The notes under the pieces were generated by a model, which was not told the DNA's origin, made no database searches, and was given only the letters and a program-made list of their open reading frames with translations. From contig RFJF01000552.1 in the NCBI GenBank assembly GCA_003695455.1, positions 1-8,500 on the forward strand: 8,500 nt of DNA, written 5' to 3'. A program made the position numbers and the translations under genes. This document shows positions 1-6,525 of this stretch, one piece after another. Source of the DNA: Chloroflexota bacterium (GTDB lineage: Bacteria; Chloroflexota; Anaerolineae; 4572-78; J111). How positions within the stretch are numbered: the stretch's first letter is position 1; the number at the start of each line of letters is the position of its first letter.

Positions 1-251
1 AGCCCATGACCATTCCCGATAAACGCAGTACGCTGGCCGACGACCTGTACGTTATTTTGGCCGGCTGGGAAGGCACCGGCGAAACCGCCACCTTTAAAGC
101 CTATATCAATCCGCTGGTCAACTGGCTGTGGATTGGCGGATTTGTGTTCATTTTGGGAACCATTGTGGCCGCCTGGCCCACCGAACAGGAACGGGCGCAA
201 CGCGCCGTTGCCAAAAGTAAAATTCCCGGTGCAGCCGCGCCGGCCCAATAA
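1..251 (+). CDS. ccmF: Cytochrome c maturation protein CcmF, C-terminal end (partial)
   Basis: The reading frame is open from the left edge (first full codon at 3) to TAA at 249-251, so this is the last 82 or so residues of a longer gene. CcmF is a large membrane protein of the heme lyase complex that, with CcmH, attaches heme to apocytochrome c outside the membrane. The visible part has the RST-x-x-DDLYVILAG stretch typical of the last periplasmic segment of CcmF. A final membrane helix follows (about residues 36-56 counting from the ATG at 6) starting with NPLVNWLWIGG, and then a short basic cytoplasmic tail. The ATG at 6 is an internal methionine, not the start. Identification rests on these C-terminal motifs and on the ccmH, ccmG, ccmA, ccmB and ccmC genes that follow. 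The catalytic WWD domain lies outside the window. Confidence 0.9.
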   Translation, partial: PMTIPDKRSTLADDLYVILAGWEGTGETATFKAYINPLVNWLWIGGFVFILGTIVAAWPTEQERAQRAVAKSKIPGAAAPAQ

Positions 252-284
252 ATTTCAAAACTTTACGTTAGAGAGCGTTGACGG

Positions 285-821
285 ATGAAACCAGCAACAA
301 AACAATTCTTTTTCGTCACTTTCCTGACCGCGGCGCTGGCGTTACTATTTGCAGCCGGCCTGCTGTCCGCTACCTCTGCTCTGGCCCAAACGCCTGAGCC
401 GGATTTTGACGCCATCAACCGGGTGGCCCAAAAAATGAACTGCCCCACCTGCGCCGGCATCAATCTGGCCGATTGCCGGACCCAAACCTGCGCCCAGTGG
501 CGCGAGCAGATTGGCGACCTGCTGGCAACAGGCATGTCTGAACAGGAAGTGCTGGATTATTTTGTGAACCAGTACGGCACCCAGGTATTGCAGGAACCGC
601 CCAAAAGCGGATTTACGTTGACTCTTTGGGTACTGCCCGTTGCCATGATTCTGCTGGGTGCAGCCATCCTGTTCTTCACTATGCGAAAATGGACAGCATC
701 CCGAACCGCACCGGCAACTGCTGCCGGCGTCGAGGCTGCACCATCGCCGGCAGCACCCGCCCCCCCGGCGGCATCCGATGACTATCTCAGTCAGGTAGAA
801 AATGACCTGGCGCTGGATTAA
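285..821 (+). CDS. ccmH: CcmH/CycL-type cytochrome c biogenesis thiol oxidoreductase, four-cysteine variant
   Basis: This is a 178-residue protein of the CcmH/CycL/NrfF family, which reduces or holds the apocytochrome CXXCH thiols for the CcmF heme lyase. A signal peptide or anchor occupies residues 8-34, with an ALA-Q cleavage-like site. A three-helix domain follows with the family's CXXC at C53-C56 (MNCPTC, in place of the usual LRCxxC) and the conserved pattern of a QIGDLL helix, MSEQEVLDYFVNQYG and EPP at 74-106. A second membrane helix spans about 112-133, then an Ala/Pro-rich cytoplasmic tail. Two further cysteines, C64 and C69, sit in the loop after the CXXC, giving CX2CX7CX4C; ordinary CcmH has only the first pair. 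The start is 33 bases after ccmF with only a weak GAGAG upstream. ccmG follows after 14 bases, consistent with one operon. Confidence 0.9.
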   Translation: MKPATKQFFFVTFLTAALALLFAAGLLSATSALAQTPEPDFDAINRVAQKMNCPTCAGINLADCRTQTCAQWREQIGDLLATGMSEQEVLDYFVNQYGTQVLQEPPKSGFTLTLWVLPVAMILLGAAILFFTMRKWTASRTAPATAAGVEAAPSPAAPAPPAASDDYLSQVENDLALD

Positions 822-835
822 CCAAGGAGTACCCG

Positions 836-1426
836 ATGGAACACACTCAAACTTTGCCACAACAAGAGCAATCTTCAAAAACAAGAAACATTGTACTGTT
901 TATAGGAATGCTGGTTATTTTTGGGCTGGTGGCTGTTATGGCCGCCAATCTGAGCAGTGTTGAATCAACGGACTTGCAAAACCAGAAAGCTCCGGAATTC
1001 ACCCTGCCAATGTTCGATATGTTTGAGCAGGACGAGGTCAAACTGAGTGACCTGCGCGGCCAAGTGGTGGTTATTAACTTCTGGGCAAGCTGGTGCGTAG
1101 AATGTTACAAAGAAGCAGAACTGCTTGAACAGGCCTGGCAGGATTACAAAGGCCAAGGCGTCATGTTTTTGGGGGTTGACCACCTGGATACAGAGAAGGA
1201 AGCCCTCAAATATATGCAACAATACGGCATCACCTACCCTTCCGGCCCGGATTTGGGAGATAAAATATCCCAAACCTACGCCATTACCGGCGTTCCCGAG
1301 ACATTTTTCATTGACAAAGACGGCAACATTGCCCACGTGCAAATTGGCCCCATCGAGCGCCCGGCCCTGTATGCCCTGCTGGAAAAACTGGTGGCCCAAC
1401 AACCGGCATCGGCACAGGGGAGCTAA
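836..1426 (+). CDS. ccmG: CcmG/ResA-type membrane-anchored thioredoxin
   Basis: This 196-residue TlpA/ResA/CcmG-family thioredoxin faces the outside of the membrane and passes electrons to the apocytochrome or CcmH thiols. A single N-terminal anchor helix lies at about residues 19-37, followed by the thioredoxin fold. APEFTLP is at 52-58, the strand VVVINFWASWC leads to the active site C87-V-E-C90, and the cis-proline loop TGVPETF has P154, followed by IDKDG. The length is usual for the family. The active site is CVEC, with Glu where many homologues have Pro before the second cysteine. An AAGGAG ribosome site at 824-829 fixes the ATG. Because the generic fold is shared with ResA and TlpA, the name CcmG relies mainly on location between ccmH and the CcmI-like gene. 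Confidence 0.9.
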   Translation: MEHTQTLPQQEQSSKTRNIVLFIGMLVIFGLVAVMAANLSSVESTDLQNQKAPEFTLPMFDMFEQDEVKLSDLRGQVVVINFWASWCVECYKEAELLEQAWQDYKGQGVMFLGVDHLDTEKEALKYMQQYGITYPSGPDLGDKISQTYAITGVPETFFIDKDGNIAHVQIGPIERPALYALLEKLVAQQPASAQGS

Positions 1427-1431
1427 CTATT

Positions 1432-2091
1432 ATGGAATTTCTGACCCTTCTGATTATTGCTGTTTTGGGCGTGTGCGCACTGGCCCTGATTCTTTTCCCG
1501 CTGTGGCAGCAATCCCGGCCCAACGGTGTCACATTGGCAGCCCACGCCTCCGGTCAAACGCTGGAAGAAGTAGAAGCCCGCTACTACGCCGAACTGGCCG
1601 CCATTAAAGACCTGATGTTTGACCACGAAATGGGTAAAATTTCACCTGATGATTACGAACTGATTCTGACCCGCGCCAAAATGGAGGCCGCCCAGCTTCG
1701 GCGCCAGTTGGACCGGCTGACCGAAAACCCGGACCTGACCCTTGACCCGGCGCTGGATGCCAAAATCGAAGCACTCATCAACCAAACCCGAACCGCGCCT
1801 GGCCCGGTTAACGGAAACAGAGCCATACTCAAAGAAATTGACGGCACCATCAAACGGCTGCGCACCGGGCGCAACGGCAAAACCACCGCCTGCCCGGAAT
1901 GTAACACACCGTTTCAGGCCGGCGATGCCTTTTGCAGCAGTTGCGGAACACCGCTGTCCAACGTTGATGAAAACAACGACGCCCCGGCCTGCCCAAATTG
2001 CCGCTCGGCTGTTCGGCCCGATGACGCCTTTTGCACAGAATGTGGCACCGCGCTTGAGCCAATGGCTGCGCTTCAATACAACGAGGTCTGA
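1432..2091 (+). CDS. CcmI-like membrane protein with two C-terminal zinc ribbons
   Basis: This 219-residue protein has an N-terminal membrane helix at about 4-24 and a charged helical region at 44-97. That region contains the CcmI-style segment DLMFDHEMGKISPDDY (60-75), resembling the part of CcmI that follows its membrane helices. A linker leads to two zinc ribbons with identical CX2CX10CX2C spacing: C154/C157/C168/C171 and C187/C190/C201/C204. CcmI normally acts as an apocytochrome chaperone in the heme ligation complex, but its usual TPR domain is absent here and the ribbons take its place. With one N-terminal helix the ribbons are probably cytoplasmic, although topology is not certain. 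GGGGAG at 1417-1422 supports the ATG, five bases after the ccmG stop. A role in cytochrome maturation is inferred from context; the ribbons' partner is unknown. Confidence 0.75.
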   Translation: MEFLTLLIIAVLGVCALALILFPLWQQSRPNGVTLAAHASGQTLEEVEARYYAELAAIKDLMFDHEMGKISPDDYELILTRAKMEAAQLRRQLDRLTENPDLTLDPALDAKIEALINQTRTAPGPVNGNRAILKEIDGTIKRLRTGRNGKTTACPECNTPFQAGDAFCSSCGTPLSNVDENNDAPACPNCRSAVRPDDAFCTECGTALEPMAALQYNEV

Positions 2092-2137
2092 ATTTGAGCC
2101 GTAGCGGGTCTTTAGCCCATCCATTTGCCGGTCTGCT

Positions 2138-2168
2138 AAAACCACGCGCTTTTCCTGTTTAAACCACG
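2138..2168. repeat. Short direct repeat AAACCACG, two copies
   Basis: The 143-bp gap between the CcmI-like gene and the cytochrome gene contains AAACCACG at 2139-2146 and again at 2161-2168, 22 bp apart, about two helical turns. Such spacing can mark a regulator site on one face of the DNA, but two 8-mers may also arise by chance. I see no convincing sigma-70 promoter and no T-tailed terminator in the gap. Confidence 0.3.
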
Positions 2169-2220
2169 TAAAAATTTTGTTACACAACAGATTGCCGCCC
2201 CGGTTGGGTGTGCATTGTGT

Positions 2221-2224
2221 GGAG
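2221..2224 (+). promoter_or_regulatory. Ribosome binding site that sets the cytochrome start
   Basis: GGAG lies 10 bases before the ATG at 2235. The longer frame from GTG at 2208 has no comparable site in front of it and would add nine residues (MCIVWSSVL) before a normal signal peptide. I therefore place the start at 2235. Confidence 0.65.
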
Positions 2225-2234
2225 TAGTGTCTTA

Positions 2235-4064
2235 ATGAATAATCACCAATCAAAAACACCCCAAACCCGGTACCAACCCAATCCGGTAAAATTGTTACTT
2301 TTTTTTGCCCTGTCAGTGGCTGTAATTGGCGGGGGGCTGCTGGGGTCAACGCTCCCGGCACAGGCCGCGCCGCCGGCGCAGGCCCCCACTACTAACCCTT
2401 CTGTATCTGCCGGGCAATCCAAATGGGCCGAAAACTGTATGCCCTGTCACGGCGCCAACGGCCACGGTGATGGCCCCACCGCGCAAAGCCTGCCCAATCA
2501 ACCCCCTGATTTTGCAGACCCTGAAAACGCCCGCAACTATGTTCCCACAGAACTGTTTGATACCATCAAAAACGGGCGCATGGACAAAATGATGCCCCCC
2601 TGGAAAAACCGGCTGAGCGACTCTGAAGTTTGGGAGGCCGCAGCCTACGTGTGGCGGCTGGGAACCACCCAGCAGGCACTGGAACAGGGTGAAACCGTGT
2701 ACACCGAACAGTGCGCCGCCTGCCACGGCGCCGACGGCACCGGCAGCGGCCCAAATGCCCCGGACGGCATCAACAACTTTACCGACCTGACGGTGATGAC
2801 CGGGCTGAGTCAGGCCAATCTGATGGAAAATTACAACGCCAGCAGCCAGCACGCAGAGTTGAGTAATTTGTCAGAAGACGATATTTGGGCATCGCTGGAT
2901 TATGCGCGCACCTTTACTTTTGCCGTTCCGCAACGCAACGGCATTTTAACAGGGCAGGTTATCAACGCCGGCACCGGTGAACCGGTGGGTAATATTCCCG
3001 TTACCCTGCACGCCATCCAAAATAATTCAGAAGTTGACACCATCACCGGCCAGGCTGACGCCGACGGCAACTACGTGTTTGAAAAACTGCCCACCGACCA
3101 CTCAATTATGTACGTTGTTGAAGGCAGTTACAAAGATGTGCCCTACTTTAGCCAGGACACCGGCATGTTTGTGCCGGATTCCAACGAAACCAGCGTTAAT
3201 CTGGAAGTGTTTGACACCACCACCAGCGACGAAGCCATCAGCATCACCCAACTCCACTACCTGTTGTCATTTACACCAGATACCATTAACGTGATGCAAA
3301 TTTACGTGGTGGGCAACAACGGCAATGCCACTTATGTTGGACAAAACGGGCAAACTTTCAATGTAGCCCTGCCGCAAAACGCTACCAACATCAATTTTCA
3401 AAATAACCCCAACAACTCGCGCTTTGTTGAAACCGGCGACGGTTACGCAGATACCTCACCCATCATGCCCGGCAAAGATGGGTTGACCATTGCCGCGCTG
3501 TATGACATCCCCTACAACAGCGATTCCGCCACCATTGAGTTTCCGTTGGTTAAAAGCGCCGCCTCGGTTGACGTTTTAATGACAGACCAGGGCGCAACGC
3601 TCAGCAGCGATCAGGTAGATTTTGTTGAGAACCGCACTTTTCAGGGCACCTCATTTGCCGTGTTCAACGGCGCCAATTTACCCCAAGGTGAGATGATTCG
3701 GCTGAATTTGGCCGGGCTGGATAGCCTTGATTTTAGCAGTAATCCCATAGAAGACCCCGGCAGCAGTGCGGCGGGCGTCGATACCACCACCTGGTTTGAT
3801 CAGGAACTGGCAAAATGGGGAATTGTGGCCGCTACTGTACTGGCAGTGGTGGTTGCCGGCGTGGTTTACCCCATGTCACGGCAGCGGTTTACCGGGCCAA
3901 CCGACCAACCCGGCCAGGACCCCGAAACCCGGCGCAAAAAATTACTGCTCACGCTGGCTAAACTGGATGAGACGTTTGAAAACGGCGAACTTGACGAGGA
4001 CGTGTACCGGCGCGCCAGAGCCAAATACAAAGCCCAACTGGCAGACCTGCTGGAGCAGAACTGA
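2235..4064 (+). CDS. Membrane-anchored di-heme cytochrome c with beta-sandwich domains
   Basis: This is a 609-residue exported protein. A signal peptide covers about residues 18-44. Two class I cytochrome c domains follow: heme sites C68-M-P-C71-H72 and C160-A-A-C163-H164, each followed by a GADG- or GANGHGDGP-type loop. The first domain has MMPPW at 119-123, a good axial methionine. The second has no obvious equivalent (M188, M197 and H206 are candidates). Residues about 236-325 look like a carboxypeptidase-regulatory-like or prealbumin-type beta fold (GILTGQVINAGTGEPV, then DADGNYVFEKLP). Residues about 335-500 are predicted to be mostly beta strands of a family I do not recognise. A membrane helix at about 529-547 and a 60-residue charged cytoplasmic tail end the protein. 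The tail has FENGELDEDVY at 581-591, like the CcmI segment of the preceding gene. The ccmA start lies three bases after the stop, so it is cotranscribed with ccm genes. Likely role: extracytoplasmic electron transfer; the partner is unknown. Confidence 0.85.
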   Translation: MNNHQSKTPQTRYQPNPVKLLLFFALSVAVIGGGLLGSTLPAQAAPPAQAPTTNPSVSAGQSKWAENCMPCHGANGHGDGPTAQSLPNQPPDFADPENARNYVPTELFDTIKNGRMDKMMPPWKNRLSDSEVWEAAAYVWRLGTTQQALEQGETVYTEQCAACHGADGTGSGPNAPDGINNFTDLTVMTGLSQANLMENYNASSQHAELSNLSEDDIWASLDYARTFTFAVPQRNGILTGQVINAGTGEPVGNIPVTLHAIQNNSEVDTITGQADADGNYVFEKLPTDHSIMYVVEGSYKDVPYFSQDTGMFVPDSNETSVNLEVFDTTTSDEAISITQLHYLLSFTPDTINVMQIYVVGNNGNATYVGQNGQTFNVALPQNATNINFQNNPNNSRFVETGDGYADTSPIMPGKDGLTIAALYDIPYNSDSATIEFPLVKSAASVDVLMTDQGATLSSDQVDFVENRTFQGTSFAVFNGANLPQGEMIRLNLAGLDSLDFSSNPIEDPGSSAAGVDTTTWFDQELAKWGIVAATVLAVVVAGVVYPMSRQRFTGPTDQPGQDPETRRKKLLLTLAKLDETFENGELDEDVYRRARAKYKAQLADLLEQN

Positions 4065-4067
4065 CAA

Positions 4068-4769
4068 ATGATTCAGATTCAAAAAGTGGTCAAAACATTC
4101 GGCAATCGGGCCGTATTGCGCGGTGTAGACCTGCACATTAACGCCGGCGATTTCATCACCCTGATGGGCGCCAACGGCGCGGGTAAAACCACGTTGCTGC
4201 ACATTGTGTCCAGCCTGAGCAAACCCACCATGGGCGATGTAATCATCAACGGCTACAAAATGTCCCAATCAGCCAGCCAGTTGCGCCGGTTTATTGGGCT
4301 GGTGTCTCACAAAACCCTGCTGTACGATGACCTGAGCGCCTACCAGAATCTAAAATTTTACGCCCGCATGTATGATGTACCCAACGCCGCCGCCCGCATT
4401 GAAGAGGTGTTGAGCCAGGTCAACCTGTGGCATCGCCGCAATGACCCCGTTCGCACCTACTCGCGGGGGATGCAGCAGCGGCTGGCTATTGCCCGCGCTA
4501 TTTTGCACAACCCGCCCATTCTGCTGCTTGACGAACCGGACACCGGCCTCGACCAGCACTCGGCGGGCATTTTGGGCGAGTTGCTCAGTGCGGTGGGCAT
4601 CAGCCAGCGCACCATTTTAATGACCACCCACAACCTTGAGCGCGGCCTCTCGCTGGGCAACCGGGTGGTCATTCTGTCTAAAGGCAAAATTGCATACGAT
4701 GCCCTGCGCCGGGATGTGAGCATAGAAGAAGCGCGGCAGCAGTACTACAACTTTGTAACGGTGAATTAA
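4068..4769 (+). CDS. ccmA: Heme exporter ATP-binding protein CcmA
   Basis: This 233-residue ABC ATPase powers the CcmABCD complex, which releases holo-CcmE after heme loading. Motifs are complete. Walker A is GANGAGKT (34-41). The segment VSHKTLLYDDLSAYQNL (79-95) is typical of CcmA around the Q-loop. The signature is YSRGMQQR (131-138), Walker B is ILLLDEP (151-157) with E156 as catalytic base, the D-loop is GLD, and the H-loop histidine is H188. The length is slightly above that of the E. coli protein. The start follows the cytochrome stop by three bases; GGAG at 4052-4055 lies inside that gene's end, which suggests translational coupling. ccmB begins one base after the stop. Confusion with other drug- or lipid-type ABC ATPases is unlikely given the neighbours. 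Confidence 0.93.
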   Translation: MIQIQKVVKTFGNRAVLRGVDLHINAGDFITLMGANGAGKTTLLHIVSSLSKPTMGDVIINGYKMSQSASQLRRFIGLVSHKTLLYDDLSAYQNLKFYARMYDVPNAAARIEEVLSQVNLWHRRNDPVRTYSRGMQQRLAIARAILHNPPILLLDEPDTGLDQHSAGILGELLSAVGISQRTILMTTHNLERGLSLGNRVVILSKGKIAYDALRRDVSIEEARQQYYNFVTVN

Positions 4770-4770
4770 G

Positions 4771-5511
4771 TTGGCAGAACAGATTAAACCCCTGGCAGAA
4801 ACCGTTCCCGCACAATCCACCCGCACCGGTGGTTTTGGCAGCTACGCCCGCAAAGTGCTGGCCATTGTGGGTAAAGACATTGCCACAGAAATCCGCACCA
4901 AAGAAATGTTCAGCGCCATGTTTGTCTTTTCGCTGCTGATTATTTTTATTTTTAACTTTGCATTTGATTTGCGTGCCAGCAATATGCAAGCGTTGGCGCC
5001 GGGCGTACTGTGGGTAGCCATTGCCTTTGCCGGCATGCTGGGGTTGAGCCGCAGTTTTATTGTAGAACGTGACCGCGGCGTGCTGGACGGGCTGCTTCTT
5101 TCGCCGGTAGACCCCAGCGCCATCTACTTTGGCAAAATGATCGGCAACGCCCTTTTTATCGGCATGGTAGAAATCCTGATTCTGCCCTTTTTTATTGTGC
5201 TGTTTGACCAGCCGCTGGGCATTATTCCGGCGCTGGTGGGCGTGGTAGTGTTGGGAACCATTGGCCTGTCCGGGGTAGGTACGCTCTTTTCGGCCATGGC
5301 CGTCCACACCCGCGCCCGGGAAATTCTGCTGCCCATCATGCTGTTCCCGGTAATTGTGCCGCTGATGCTGGCCGCCGTACGGCTCACATCCGGCATTTTA
5401 GATGCCACCCCGTTCGAAGACATCCGCCACTGGCTGGCGCTGCTGGTGGCGTTTGATGTAATTTTTATCGCCGCGTCATTTATTCTGTTTGAATTTGTGG
5501 TAGAAGAGTAA
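4771..5511 (+). CDS. ccmB: Heme exporter permease CcmB
   Basis: This 246-residue membrane protein of the CcmB family is the permease partner of CcmA. The N-terminal cytoplasmic segment carries the conserved KDIATEIRTKE (35-45). Six membrane helices follow at roughly 48-65, 77-93, 123-145, 150-176, 186-205 and 220-241. Conserved loops include SFIVERDRGVLDGLLLSPVDPSAIYFGK in the first cytoplasmic loop (about 95-122) and RAREILLPIMLFPVIVPL at about 181-198. I use the TTG at 4771, one base after the ccmA stop. The next in-frame ATG (4906) would remove the conserved KDI...E segment, so the rare start is preferred. The protein is about 25 residues longer than E. coli CcmB because of an N-terminal extension. 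Tight coupling to ccmA is likely, as there is only a weak GGTG ribosome site. Confidence 0.92.
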   Translation: MAEQIKPLAETVPAQSTRTGGFGSYARKVLAIVGKDIATEIRTKEMFSAMFVFSLLIIFIFNFAFDLRASNMQALAPGVLWVAIAFAGMLGLSRSFIVERDRGVLDGLLLSPVDPSAIYFGKMIGNALFIGMVEILILPFFIVLFDQPLGIIPALVGVVVLGTIGLSGVGTLFSAMAVHTRAREILLPIMLFPVIVPLMLAAVRLTSGILDATPFEDIRHWLALLVAFDVIFIAASFILFEFVVEE

Positions 5512-5519
5512 CCGCGCCA

Positions 5520-5539
5520 CAGAGTTCCCCCAAACTCTG
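5520..5539 (+). other. Stem-loop in the ccmB-ccmC gap
   Basis: CAGAGTT (5520-5526) and AACTCTG (5533-5539) form a perfect 7-bp stem with the six-base loop CCCCCA, nine bases after the ccmB stop. No run of T follows, so it is not a standard intrinsic terminator. It could protect the upstream mRNA 3' end or reduce readthrough into ccmC. Confidence 0.45.
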
Positions 5540-5550
5540 GCGACCGGCAT

Positions 5551-5585
5551 CTGTACACTGTACTCTGTATTCTGAATTCTGTAAT
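5551..5585 (+). repeat. Five tandem copies of a 7-bp unit, CTGTAnn
   Basis: The 35 bases before the ccmC ribosome site are five direct 7-bp units: CTGTACA, CTGTACT, CTGTATT, CTGAATT, CTGTAAT. The CTG at each unit start is invariant and the next two bases are TA in four of five. The array ends two bases before the GGAG at 5588-5591 that serves ccmC. Confidence 0.7.
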
Positions 5586-5598
5586 CCGGAGAAACCTT

Positions 5599-6363
5599 AT
5601 GGCAACACAAACCGCAATGTCGCAACCCGCCGAAGCGGCGGAAACGTCGTCAAAATTCAACTGGGCCACCGGGCTGACCATTGTCAGCGGCCTGCTGATG
5701 CTGGTAGCGCTCTACATGGCGCTCATCTGGGCGCCAGACGCCCAAAACCTGACCGCCCCCGCCGAACGATACGCCCAGCGTATTTTCTACTTCCACGTAC
5801 CGTCGGCGTGGATTGGTTTTCTGGCGTTTATTGTGGCCGCCGTCACCGCGGTGCTCTATTTGGTCACCCGCAACGAACGGTGGGACATCTGGGGGCTGGC
5901 CTCGGTAGAAATTGGGCTGGCCTTCTTCACCATGGTGATGATTAGCGGCCCAATCTGGGCCAAACCCACCTGGAACGTGTGGTGGACGTGGGACCCCCGG
6001 CTCACCATTTCAACCATTAGCTGGCTGCTGTACATTGGCTACATAATGCTGCGCGGGGCCATTGACAACCCGGAACGGCAGGCCCGCTTTGGCGCCATTT
6101 ACGCGCTCATTGCCGCCATGTCCATCCCGCTCAACTGGATGGCAATCCGCTGGTGGCGCACCATTCACCCGGCGGTGGTTTTGCCCGGCAAAAACGCCGA
6201 CTCGATGGGCGGCTTTGGAATGTCGGACAATATTCTGACCACGCTGATGTTCTGCCTGTTCGCCTTCACCGTGTTTTACATTACGCTGATGGTCCACCGC
6301 ACCAAACTGGAACGGCTCAAACGCCGCGTTGACACTGTTAAACAGCACATGCTCTACCAATAG
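5599..6363 (+). CDS. ccmC: Heme export/handling protein CcmC
   Basis: This 254-residue member of the heme-handling protein family presents heme at the outer membrane face for transfer to CcmE. The tryptophan-rich WWD motif is intact at about 120-136 (WAKPTWNVWWTWDPRLT). The two flanking heme-ligand histidines are present: H66 in FHVPSAW and H190 in RWWRTIHP. About six membrane helices are visible, near 24-44, 67-89, 98-118, 136-152, 163-182 and 212-233. A CcsA- or CcmF-type assignment is excluded by length and by the ccmA, ccmB, ccmD context. GGAG at 5588-5591 lies seven bases before the ATG. The gene sits 87 bases after ccmB across a hairpin and a tandem repeat, and ccmD follows after nine bases. 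The first 20 residues are a polar extension without a clear role. Confidence 0.94.
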   Translation: MATQTAMSQPAEAAETSSKFNWATGLTIVSGLLMLVALYMALIWAPDAQNLTAPAERYAQRIFYFHVPSAWIGFLAFIVAAVTAVLYLVTRNERWDIWGLASVEIGLAFFTMVMISGPIWAKPTWNVWWTWDPRLTISTISWLLYIGYIMLRGAIDNPERQARFGAIYALIAAMSIPLNWMAIRWWRTIHPAVVLPGKNADSMGGFGMSDNILTTLMFCLFAFTVFYITLMVHRTKLERLKRRVDTVKQHMLYQ

Positions 6364-6372
6364 GAGACAAAA

Positions 6373-6525
6373 ATGGGCGACATGATTTATTTGATTGGTG
6401 GGTATCTGGTTTTTGCCGGCGTCACGCTGGTGTACGTGTACAGCCTGGTTAGTCGCCAGAAAGCCCTGCGTCAGGAAATCGAATCGTTGCAGGCCATGCA
6501 GCAGGACGATGCCGCGCGCTCGTAA
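6373..6525 (+). CDS. ccmD: Small membrane protein CcmD
   Basis: This short gene encodes 50 residues: an N-terminal outside segment (MGDMIYLIGGY), a single membrane helix at about 5-25 ending in VYSLVSRQK, and a charged helical cytoplasmic tail rich in Gln, Glu and Asp. This is the form of CcmD, the small protein that holds CcmC, CcmE and the CcmAB transporter together. The Y-G/Y-L-V-F-A-G pattern, size, topology and place right after ccmC all fit; the sequence itself is weakly conserved in the family. An AGGAG ribosome site lies at 6362-6366, overlapping the ccmC TAG stop, with good spacing to the ATG. It is the last gene of the ccm cluster here. Confidence 0.8.
   Translation: MGDMIYLIGGYLVFAGVTLVYVYSLVSRQKALRQEIESLQAMQQDDAARS

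Noticed and set aside
345..884. Minus-strand open frame of 179 codons opposite ccmH
   Set aside because: It mirrors a well-supported gene, has low-complexity Cys/Gly/Arg composition and shows no family motif or ribosome site.
2104..2120. Possible hairpin GGG...CCC after the zinc-ribbon gene, as a terminator
   Set aside because: Only three base pairs form and no T-run follows.
2208..2234. GTG start at 2208 for the cytochrome gene
   Set aside because: The ATG at 2235 has a GGAG at proper spacing and gives a normal signal peptide; the extra nine residues have no support.
1642..2361. Minus-strand open frame of 239 codons across the zinc-ribbon gene and the following gap
   Set aside because: It lies opposite clear CX2C motifs, has no recognisable domain, and spans the gap only because stops are rare in this base composition.
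4906..4908. ATG at 4906 as the ccmB start
   Set aside because: It would delete the conserved N-terminal KDIATEIRTKE segment; the TTG at 4771 keeps it and abuts ccmA.
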